This document shows, piece after piece, positions 56,235 through 64,000 of a stretch of 64,000 nucleotides of DNA. The stretch is taken from the NCBI GenBank assembly GCA_910890315.1, contig CAJVGD010000018.1, positions 372,001 through 436,000 on the forward strand. Reading direction: 5' to 3'. Position 1 is the stretch's first letter, and the number at the start of each line of letters is the position of its first letter. Under the pieces are notes generated by a model. It was not told the DNA's origin and made no database searches. It worked only from the letters and a program-made list of their open reading frames with translations. The position numbers and the translations under genes were made by a program. This DNA comes from Serendipita indica DSM 11827 (taxonomy: Eukaryota > Basidiomycota > Agaricomycetes > Sebacinales > Serendipitaceae).

Positions 56235-57413
56235 TCATACAATAAGTTCAATTTTAAAGACTGCCGACTTGGTATCACATTGAACTATGATTTCTTCCAG
56301 GATGGCAGCCTCGACGTCGTCTCCCATAAGTTGGCCGATATCACCGTAGAAATTGATGACGACAGTGTGAAATCCGATCTCCTCGTGCCTCCATTCCTGG
56401 AATCCCCATTGGTACAAAGCGGTCAAGATAGTGGGCACATCGTGACCTTGAAGTATAAGGGTATGGAGAGATGGATGCCGATCCCTAGGCTGCCCAGTGT
56501 CGGGGAGCCTGCTATCAATCTCGAGAACATCAAGATGATGGCATTTGTAGGCAGCATTTATTATTGACTTGACGTCAGGCTCTTCCCATGCGCCAATATC
56601 GTCCACAAGGTCAAGTCTGACCCCAAGATACCGGAGGTGCTGGCCATTTTGTTCTATAAAAGTGGCTGATTCGTTGATATCGAGGCAATCGATGGAGAAG
56701 TTTAGCCAGTGGAGAGATGGAAGGGAAAGAAGGGATAGCTTTTCGGGGATGGAGACGTCCAAATATAGTGATGTGAGATTTGGAAAGATGAGTGGCTCCA
56801 CGATTCCGAGTGACGTGACGCGCATGAATGAGTGACTGAGCAGGGGAGAGGGTAGCTCCTTCCAGTCCACTATAGGGCCGAAGAGTATCAACGTCTCGAC
56901 AGCGACGATCCAGTCTAAGGGTAGGCGCGTATAAGGACGAAACGGCCCATTGACTAGCATAAGGTTGATTCGTGGGCAGTACTGATGAAGTAGATGGAGT
57001 CTGACGTAGTCATTGCGCATGCTTTCGGTCATCGTTCTCTCGTAACCTCTGAGATCAACGACAATGGATCTCGTATACACTCCAGGAGAATACCCAGCAT
57101 TGCATTGGGCATCTATTCCGCTAAAAAACTTTTGTATTCCTCGTGTAGTCCCGCTGAGGATTACTTCAGAGTAAAGGAGTTCAACTGCGATTGGCTGCAG
57201 AGCCTTACAGATGACCAGCAGTTCTATACGGCATTTCTGTGCGGCAAACACCCTTTCTTTCAGCCACTTTAGCTGCATGTATTCCCCAATATTCTCCGTA
57301 AAGGTAGATAGGAGCGGTGGATATACCTCAAGAAGGATTTGCCGCCATAACTCCTTGGGGAGTAGACATAGGTAGTCAACAGTATTTTCTGGATTATTGG
57401 CGGTGCTCATCAT
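56235..57413 (-). CDS. F-box-like/LRR protein, subgroup B
   Basis: This frame codes for 392 residues from ATG 57413 (MMSTANNPENTVDYLCLLPK; a second ATG follows at once). The F-box-like part is LPKELWRQILLEVYPPLL. It is followed by CRIELLVICKALQPIAVELLYSEV, LHQYCPRINLMLVNG, FPNLTSLYLDV, LSLPSLHWLNFSI, HLDVLEIDS and ALYQWGFQE. In-frame codons upstream lack an ATG and lie in the subgroup B leader. The frame is whole and intronless. Confidence 0.8.
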   Translation of the reverse strand: MMSTANNPENTVDYLCLLPKELWRQILLEVYPPLLSTFTENIGEYMQLKWLKERVFAAQKCRIELLVICKALQPIAVELLYSEVILSGTTRGIQKFFSGIDAQCNAGYSPGVYTRSIVVDLRGYERTMTESMRNDYVRLHLLHQYCPRINLMLVNGPFRPYTRLPLDWIVAVETLILFGPIVDWKELPSPLLSHSFMRVTSLGIVEPLIFPNLTSLYLDVSIPEKLSLLSLPSLHWLNFSIDCLDINESATFIEQNGQHLRYLGVRLDLVDDIGAWEEPDVKSIINAAYKCHHLDVLEIDSRLPDTGQPRDRHPSLHTLILQGHDVPTILTALYQWGFQEWRHEEIGFHTVVINFYGDIGQLMGDDVEAAILEEIIVQCDTKSAVFKIELIV

Positions 57414-57971
57414 GAGTTCACCAATATCCACGTTGGAAGAGAACGCGATGTACAACCTTGCACCCAATCCATCGCCAGATCAAGCAAGTCTGTGATCAGA
57501 TATCGGTTCATTCCAACTAATCCATTCGTGAAAAGTGGCTTGGATACGCAGAGCGCTCAATGCAATGTCTTTTGGGCCGCTTACGGCAACGGAGGATGTA
57601 CCTGATTCTGTTTTCCGAGCCCAGTACACAGCATAGCCCATCGCCACGATTGTGCGGTGGAACAAATCCTCCAGCACGGTTTGACAACATTCGCTTCTCG
57701 AGATGCTATTGTGTGAATAAAGGTATTCAGCCACTGCATCGTACTTCAGGCTCGAGTTTCGGAGCCTGTGCTTTCTCAAATAGGTCTCCAACCTCCTACA
57801 CGGACATCTTTCGCCAGACAGATGGATTGAGTCCGTCCACTGGCTTATACTATTACTCGCCCTGCGCCACGACACTGCCTGAGCGCCATCTGCGCATAGC
57901 TTGGCTTAGGGCGAAGATAAAGAATCCATCAGCTTCAGTCGACATCTTCAACTCTTCATACAACCCTGAAT
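57414..57971. other. Divergent intergenic region
   Basis: The interval lies between the starts of a subgroup B F-box gene (-) and the subgroup E F-box gene (+). The subgroup B leader is at about 57420-57470. A minus-strand frame of 131 codons (57875-57480) has no recognisable product and is left out. Confidence 0.4.
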
Positions 57972-59795
57972 ATGATTCCGACTCCTGAAGGTCGGTAAGT
58001 TGATTTTACGGTTCAAACAGTGGAAGAGATCTAACTCTGCTCAGAGCAGCTGTTGCGAGGGATATCGCGTCCCTTATGGAAACGGTTTTTAGCAACATGG
58101 CTAGGTGCGTAGATCGTGACGGAGCTTCCTTCTCTGGACTCACGCGCGTACTGGCGCAGTCGCGAGCTGATCATCCAATCTGCGACAAACAAACAAACAT
58201 CGATCCAATGTCTCGACGCTGCGAACGACGCAATGGCCGTCGCGTTTGGTAAACTGTCCGCGGCAATGAAGCGGGAGCGTAACGCACTCATCCCGGCGGC
58301 TGCTCTTCCACCTGAGCTTCTCACGCGAATATTTGGACTGAACGATCTAAGATCAACGGTCGTAGCCACCGCAGTTTGCCATCGCTGGCGGGTTACGGCA
58401 ATCTCAGCGAGCTGGCTATGGACATACGTCGACTTGGACACATCCAACATGTCGGAGGGCATGGCTTCGCTCATTTGTGAGAGAAGTAGAGACATGCCAA
58501 TCGACCTACACCTTCGACTCATCATTCATCGACACTGGCCATCAAATAGTGGACTCCCAATATCTCTCACAGGTTTACTCCCAAGGGTTCGCTCAATAAG
58601 CAACCTTGCAGTAGACGATTGGATGTTACAGTACATGGGTTATACTCCCACTCCACGACTCGAGTCGTGTCATCTTCTCCTCGGCGGTCGTCCCCTTCAT
58701 TCGTTCCTCAAACAGCATACTTGTCTCTCCCACCTTTCTCTCGAGTTTCCTGGGACGCAGGAGACCTCTGGTGCTTTCCATATTCTGAGGTTGTCGGATG
58801 CCAAAGATACGCTTCTCGGGCTTCGCGTCCTCCATTTGCATAATGTTCGAATCAGCGCCAGTGAGCTCCACATGATTGTCGAGTTGACACCCAATATCGA
58901 AGAGCTGGCTGTCAACGACTGCATATCCTCGGAATCCGATTACCATATGCCACTCGACGCGTCTCACTGCTTAAGACGCTTGCGGATTCTGTCCTTATTG
59001 CGATGCAGCGCAGTGTTTGCTGCGTCGTTTTTACACAATCAGGGACCTATCAAAGTGAGAAGTAACACCCACGTCCAACTCGGTATAGACACATACAAAA
59101 CCCCATCGACTTGGCCGTTACAACGAGAAGCGCATCCGAATACACGGTTACATATTCTTGAAAAGGGAAAGGTATTCTTTTATGAAACTGACCAATCGCT
59201 AACTCGGATTGTGTACACCAAAGTATCTCCAATTGCATCCTTCCCCGTCGTTAACGGGCAACTCGTACGGCTGGTTGCTTTTCCAGAGTACATAGATCCC
59301 TCTACGATTGAGATGCTTGCGATCCATCGACTCGTACGCGTCAACTCGGAGAGCCTATACACGCTCACCCATCTCAAAGAGCTTCATATCGACTTTCAGC
59401 CCGTTTCAGTGAATGAGCCGGACCCAGGATTATCGATCATTCTCAACCATGGTCTTGCCGCCAGCTGCCCTCAGCTTCATCACATAATGATACGGTTTCT
59501 CAAATCGCATGTACATGATGTTACACAGGAGCAGAAACCAGAGGATGATCTCAGCGTCTTCCTCGACGCTTGGTTGGAGTTGCATCGGCGGGTGTTCCCG
59601 TCGGTCCATATCCACGACCGGATTCAACCATCGAGATGGAACGAATACGTAGATGTCTTTCGTGGACTTACCGGAGAGTTTATTGTCGATGATAGGCGCC
59701 CGACATGCACCTTGCCAAAGTTCCCCTCGCTCACACAATTTATTCCGGATGGTTCAAGGAGGCAACCTTTGTCATTTAGGAATGACTATGTATAG
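57972..59795 (+). CDS. Canonical F-box protein, subgroup E, full length
   Basis: There are three exons, 57972-57994 (only 23 nt, MIPTPEG), 58045-58104 and 58160-59795, with introns of 50 and 55 nt, giving 572 residues. The phases agree, and the decayed neighbour at 53900 keeps the same exon pattern. The second exon codes AAVARDIASLMETVFSNMA. The F-box is LPPELLTRIFGLNDLRSTVV followed by ATAVCHRWRVTAIS. A long leucine-rich C-terminal part follows (LRVLHLHNVRISASEL, IEELAVNDC, LRILSLLRCS, LKELHIDFQP, VFRGLTGEF). This is the classic F-box/LRR layout for substrate recruitment to an SCF ligase; the substrate is unknown. Confidence 0.8.
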
Positions 59796-60070
59796 CTTTA
59801 GGCTTGATGTATCGAGAACATTGATTCATTGAACCAATATTTGCATACTCTGAGATATGCCACTAATGCGCGAGCAACTAGACTTGCTACGTCGAATGAA
59901 CCGCGGAATGCACAACCTTAGCACATATGGGATGCGATGAAGGAATGTAAACTAGAAAACGGACTCGAGATCAACGCCAACTAAATGCCAGGCGCACGTT
60001 ACACCAAGCTCGAATTCAGTACATCATACATGCACATCACTTAAAGCAAATAATTACGTCAACAGCTGGT

Positions 60071-61230
60071 CTAAAGCGACCTCTCGGTGTTTGCTCCAAT
60101 TGCAAGTGCAATCATCCTGGCACCCGACTCATAGGCCTCGTCGCGTTCCGTATAACCCAATTGGCCCCTTTTGACCATTTGATCCCACCCATGCCCTACA
60201 TTCTCTACTTTCCGTCCACTAATCTTTGCATCTGGGCGCTCAGTCTGCAACTTGACGCGCAACTCTTCCGCAGCGCGCATAAGCGTATCATACTCGGCCG
60301 TCCAGATCTCTACCACGTTGGGAAAATCGACCGTTTCTGCATTGAGCGTCGATACGGTGGGCCGGGCTGCCAGTTCCTCCTTTCGCTTCCTCTCTTCGTC
60401 CCATGAGAGCCCAGTGTTTCGACGTGGAGGGAAGAGATGCGCGTTTGTGATATATTTGGAGAACCAAAGAGGGAGTACCATTCCCGGCAAGGTCTTCTTC
60501 AGCCACTTGGGGACTTTGACAACGTCCCGGGGTCCCTCCCACGTCGCGACTGGGTAGACGCTGAACACGCCTTTGATCGGGTGTACAAAGTCGTTTTCCT
60601 TTCTGCCTTCGCTAAGCGCACGCATACGTGCTTCGGTGCCCAATTCGACTGCTAAACCAAGCGCGATGCTCCCACCAGCGCTGAAGCCGCCAATCGTAAT
60701 CTTGGATGCGTCGTAGAGATCTGGATGGGAGAGAACATAGTCATATACATCTCGCGCGTCTTCTCCGTCTGCCGGACACGGGTACTCGGGTGATTTCGCA
60801 TAGTCGCAGTCGAGAATGGTGAGAGGCTGGTCTACAAGCGTTGGGTGGGCGAGGACTTGACGGATAAACTCGGAGTCTGTACCCAGACCAGGAAGAATCC
60901 ACCCAGAACCTAGATCATCATCTTGGTCAAATAACCTCCGAAAAGCGCGGTGGGGGGGAACATACCATGCCAATTGAGGTGAACTGCCGTCGGAACTTCC
61001 GGTCTGTTCAACGCGGCGGTATTCTTGTGTACGTTGACTTTGATACGACGGTCGCTCGAGGTTGACTTTACGGTAAACGTGTGGATGGGCACAGCAAGCG
61101 GAGGTAACTCGCCGACCGCGCGTCCCAGTATTTCGCCGTATTTTGTACCAAAGCGCATGAGTTTGATTGGGATTAGGAGGCGATAGTATGCCCAGTGGCT
61201 GCTCGAATGGTTGGCATCTGCGATGGACAT
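60071..61230 (-). CDS. Alpha/beta hydrolase, hormone-sensitive-lipase-like
   Basis: There are two exons, 61230-60966 and 60909-60071, with a 56-nt intron. Start ATG 61230 (MSIADANHSSSHWAYY). The oxyanion segment reads VHLNWHG|SGW, a variant of the HGGG motif, and spans the intron. The nucleophile elbow is GGFSAGGS (GxSxG, fold-3 type). The acid is probably in EYDTL (WTAEYDTLMRAAEEL), and the catalytic His in NVGHGWD. This fits esterases and deacetylases of the HSL family acting on small acyl esters; the true substrate is unknown. No signal peptide is seen, so it is probably cytosolic. Confidence 0.85.
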
Positions 61231-61521
61231 GATGGATTATTCGAGAGTGTAACTGATTATAGAAAGGAAAAGTCGACGGCTTGCGTGAAGTGGAAAGAGT
61301 GGGGCAAGAAATGGGAGTGGAGCAAGAAACAAAAGTCAGAGTCGGGTCCAAGATATATATACCAACGTCCGACTCCACAGCTCATCCGATGGGAGCGCGT
61401 CCATCCCATCAGCCTGGCGGTGCGAGATATAAATACCGACAAAGCCCATCACCGAATAGCGCGAGAATAGACCAGTGCGCCTGGGATCCACGGCCTCCGC
61501 GGGCCGTCGCCTTCAAGGACG
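61231..61521. other. 5' flank of hydrolase gene and 3' flank of tRNA
   Basis: No gene was recognised in this interval of about 290 bp. Confidence 0.4.
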
Positions 61522-61533
61522 AAAAAAAAAAAA
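61522..61533 (-). terminator. Pol III terminator, run of 12 T
   Basis: Twelve A on the plus strand, directly 3' of the tRNA gene on its own strand, read as 12 T there. This is a standard RNA polymerase III stop signal. Confidence 0.85.
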
Positions 61534-61614
61534 GGTCCTACCCGGATTCGAACCGGGGTTAATGGAAGATTTTGAGATCAAAATCCACTGTGATAACCAC
61601 TACACTATAGAACC
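61534..61614 (-). tRNA. tRNA-Gln (UUG), with 10-nt intron
   Basis: The cloverleaf folds cleanly. The acceptor arms GGTTCTA and TAGGACC pair over 7 bp with one G-T. The D arm contains AGTGTAGTGGTTATCAC, an A-box match. The T arm is CCCGG-TTCGAAT-CCGGG, a B-box match. The anticodon stem is GTGGA/TCCAT with the loop TTTTGA...T, so the anticodon is TTG (Gln, CAA codons). A 10-nt insert after the base 3' of the anticodon is the intron; it can pair with the anticodon as GATTTTGA with TCAAAATC. Total 81 nt, mature 71 plus CCA. Confidence 0.9.
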
Positions 61615-62031
61615 GAGATCGCAAAATTTACCAAGTTAAACAATATAATAGCTTTGATAGCTAAATGAACGGAAGCCTCTTACAAAACATGTCACACGTG
61701 TTAAACAGTAAAACTAGCAAACTGAATGCTCTTTTATCAAAAGGATCCAAGTATCTTGGCTGTTAATAATCTCCCGGCACATGCGCCGGCTTCTCACCCC
61801 TCGCCGCTGCTTCTTTCTTCAAAATGGCCAACGATGGCCGGCCGACTGAACACCTGGGAACCCTTTTGCATAGCTATTGGTCAACTTCTTCTCCGTCTTA
61901 CACGCACCAGAGCGCTTCCTCAACAGGCACCACGGAGGGTCGACTCAAACGGACCCACGAGGGTTCAAGAGATAAAAAGGGTGGAAAGGTGCGCTTCTCG
62001 TCTGAAAACTAAAACATCTCCCTCAACAAGC
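61615..62031. other. Upstream of tRNA and of alginate-lyase-like gene
   Basis: An in-frame extension of the lyase frame reaches back to about 61726 but lacks a signal peptide at that start. The better start is ATG 62032. Nothing else was recognised. Confidence 0.4.
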
Positions 62032-63381
62032 ATGTTCATCTCGCTCGCGCTTCTTGCGCACCTCTTCACGTTCATTTCCGTCGCCCTCTCCCCTTCCCCC
62101 GTCGCGGCCGCCCCGTCCCGCTACGTCCACCCAGGGGTATTTCTGTCCCGCCTTCAGCTTGATTTCATCCGCCTCAAAGTCATCTTGAAACTTGAACCGT
62201 GGAAGACTGCCTACGATGCAATGCTCGCAACGCCCATGGCCTTTCTTAACCGCACCGCTACGCCCTGGCAAGTCGTCGAGTGTGGATCCAATTCAAATCC
62301 AAACAAGGGATGTACACCCGAGCGTCAGGACGCATTAGCGGCGTATGCAATGTCTTTGGCATGGTATATTGAGCGCAAAGAAGTCTATGCTCAAAAGGCA
62401 CTCGAGTACATGAATGCGTGGTCCTATGTTCTCCAGGGTCATAATAATACAAACGCACCCCTACAGACTGGATGGTCTGGCGCCAACTGGGCGCGCGCAG
62501 CAGAGATTATGCGACATACTTACCCAGGTATGCGTCCTTTTCTAATCTCTTCTCCTTCTCACGCAGTATATCTAGGTTGGCAAGCAGCGGATATCGCTCA
62601 ATTCGAGACCATGCTCCGAACGGCCTATGTCCCTCAACTCCTGGTTGGTTCAAATAGCAACGGCAACTGGGAACTCGGTACGCACGTCTCTCATCTCGAC
62701 GTATGAAGCAACTGAACCACCTAACCAGTCATGATGGAAGCCGCAATCGGCATTGCCGTTTTCCTCGAAGATTCCTCCGTCTACGACGCCGCCATGGCCA
62801 AGTTCCTCGGTCGTGTACCAGCGTACATCTACCTCTCCTCTGACGGAGACCTTCCGAAAATCGCTCCTTCGCAAAATGCCACACTCAATACGCCCGCCAA
62901 ACTCATCAAATACTGGCAATACCAGGACACGTTCGTCGACGGTCTCACCCAAGAGACCTGCCGCGACTATGCACATGCAGGATATGGTCTCGCGTCCATT
63001 GGACACGTCATGGAGACGGCGAGAATCCAGGGTGACAACATGTACTCTGACGGATGGGGTCGTCTCAAGGACTTTGGAACGAGACTGTTCAAAGCCCTCG
63101 AGTTCCACGCCCAGTATGAGCCTACGGGTGGAAACTTGACGGTACCAAGCTGGTTGTGCAATGGAACCATCAGTCGTGGTTTGGGTCCAATTACCGAAGT
63201 TGGCCTCAACGCCCTCCATGCCCGCTTGCGCTACCCACTTCCATACACGGAAAAGTACCGTTGCTCAGAGACCGGCTGGAACAAACTATCTCTTCGTCGC
63301 TTGGGAAACGCTCACTCACGGTGGATGCGAGTCTGGATGGGGATGGTGGTAATCTCTTTCTTTGCACATACAGAACAGTAG
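62032..63381 (+). CDS. Secreted alginate-lyase-like protein
   Basis: Exons are 62032-62527, 62576-62677 and 62729 onward, with introns of 48 and 51 nt. The ATG at 62032 starts a signal peptide (MFISLALLAHLFTFISVALS, then PVAAAPS). The mature part follows the alginate lyase family fold (PF05426-type, alpha/alpha toroid): YVHPGVFLSRLQLDFIR, CTPERQDALAAYAMSLAWYI, QTGWSGANWARAAEIMRHTY, GNWEL|VMMEAAIGIAVFLED, DGLTQETCRDYAHAGYGLAS and GLGPITEVGLNALHARLR. The family cleaves uronate polymers; fungal members may act on other polyuronides. Near 63265 the frame slips one base: the paralogous ending QRPAGTNYLFVAWETLTHGG lies in another frame ending at 63352. Confidence 0.75.
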
Positions 63382-63417
63382 AATGTATACACACTCTTTC
63401 TCTCTCAAATCGACAAA

Positions 63418-64000
63418 CTAGGCCGTATTTCCGGCATGTGTCAGCGTCTCCCATCCAAGGAACAACCAGTTTGTGCCCGCAGGTCGCTGATTCTGCGTCA
63501 AGGTCTGCGTATTCGTCATCCCAAAACCAAGTCTCGTGTTCATCGCGTTGAACCCAATCTCGGTAACCGGTCCCAGACCCAGCGTCAGCGTTCCATCGCA
63601 AAGCCAGCTAGGTACCGACGCTCCCAATTGATAAAGAGAGTGGAACCCGAGTGCATAGCGCAATCTTGTACCAATGTCGCCGGTATAGAGATCGGTGCCT
63701 TGGATGCGGGATGTTTCGGCGACGTGGCCAATCGATGCGATGCCGTAGCCAGTGTGAACAAAGTCGCGGCACGTCTCTTGAGCGATACCATTGACAAATG
63801 TTGTCTGACCTTGCCAAAAGCTGATGATTTGTGCTTTGGTCGTCTGCGGGCTACCCGGCGCAGCCTTTGGATAACTGCCATCCGTATCCAAGTAGACAAA
63901 CGCTGGTACGCGTCCAAGGTATCGATTCATCGCCTTGTCGTAGCTAGTCTTGTCGTTGAGAAACACGGCAATCCCTTGAGCGGCTTCCATCATTACTATG
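63418..64000 (-). CDS. Alginate-lyase-like protein, C-terminal exon, cut by window edge
   Basis: The exon runs from 63995 (acceptor TAG at 63996-63998) to TAG 63418-63420. It reads VMMEAAQGIAVFLNDKTSYD, GRVPAFVYLDTDGSYPKAAP, GIAQETCRDFVHTGYGIASI, SWLCDGTLTLGLGPVTEIG and QRPAGTNWLFLGWETLTHAG. It is the paralogue of 62032-63381 in convergent orientation, with stops about 36-65 bp apart, and the intron position before VMMEA is shared. This exon shows no frame problem and gives the expected C-terminus for the family. The N-terminal exons lie outside the window. Confidence 0.85.
   Translation of the reverse strand, partial: IVMMEAAQGIAVFLNDKTSYDKAMNRYLGRVPAFVYLDTDGSYPKAAPGSPQTTKAQIISFWQGQTTFVNGIAQETCRDFVHTGYGIASIGHVAETSRIQGTDLYTGDIGTRLRYALGFHSLYQLGASVPSWLCDGTLTLGLGPVTEIGFNAMNTRLGFGMTNTQTLTQNQRPAGTNWLFLGWETLTHAGNTA

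Noticed and set aside
57480-57875. 131-codon minus-strand frame between two F-box genes
   Set aside because: No domain or paralogue, and it lies in the promoter region between divergent genes.
1-64000. CRISPR arrays, bacterial-type operons, riboswitches
   Set aside because: No repeat-spacer pattern was seen, and the introns show the DNA is eukaryotic nuclear.

Overview
The window reads as nuclear DNA of a filamentous basidiomycete, most likely an Agaricomycete close to Rhizoctonia/Ceratobasidiaceae. The evidence is the many GT-AG introns of about 44-56 nt, the HSPA12-type Hsp70 relatives, and the large family of F-box-like/leucine-rich proteins opening with an LP-x-E-L/I motif. The genus is inference; the fungal call is firm.

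Layout. 1-3.1 kb: the 3' part of an HSPA12-like ATPase gene, then a truncated second copy. 3.1-8.4 kb: four minus-strand F-box-like paralogues (subgroup A), one a fragment joined to the broken Hsp70 copy and one split by a 549-bp solo LTR. 9.4-14.7 kb: a RasGAP gene. 15.4-16.5 kb: a frameshifted F-box gene. 17.0-24.5 kb: a compact conserved block, RPB8 (+), an M16 metallopeptidase (-) and a PFKFB-type 6-phosphofructo-2-kinase (-). 24.6-38.3 kb: mainly plus-strand F-box-like genes (subgroups B, C, D), with an HscB/Jac1 co-chaperone (-) and a short canonical F-box gene (-) among them. 38.8-44.4 kb: a DENN-domain Rab-GEF-like gene (-). 45-59.8 kb: more F-box genes of subgroups B and E on both strands around a type I membrane protein gene. 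60-64 kb: an alpha/beta hydrolase (-), a tRNA-Gln(UUG) gene with an intron (-), and two convergent alginate-lyase-like genes, the second cut by the window edge.

The dominant theme is a birth-and-death cluster. I count 20 F-box-type loci in about 57 kb, in five subgroups, interleaved with single-copy housekeeping genes. Around them are visible duplication scars: an inverted duplication of about 2.2 kb shared by 25.9-28.1 and 50.7-52.8 kb, a copied PFKFB 5' end carried beside a duplicated F-box gene, a C-terminal fragment fused in frame to a complete F-box gene, and an Hsp70/F-box breakpoint. F-box proteins usually recruit substrates to SCF ubiquitin ligases; that role is family knowledge, and no substrate can be read from the sequence.

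Caution: three otherwise well-preserved conserved genes (RasGAP, PFKFB, the first alginate lyase) each show what looks like a one-base frame slip. Either the assembly has small indels or these genes are decaying. The same doubt applies to the F-box pseudogene calls that rest on single frameshifts.
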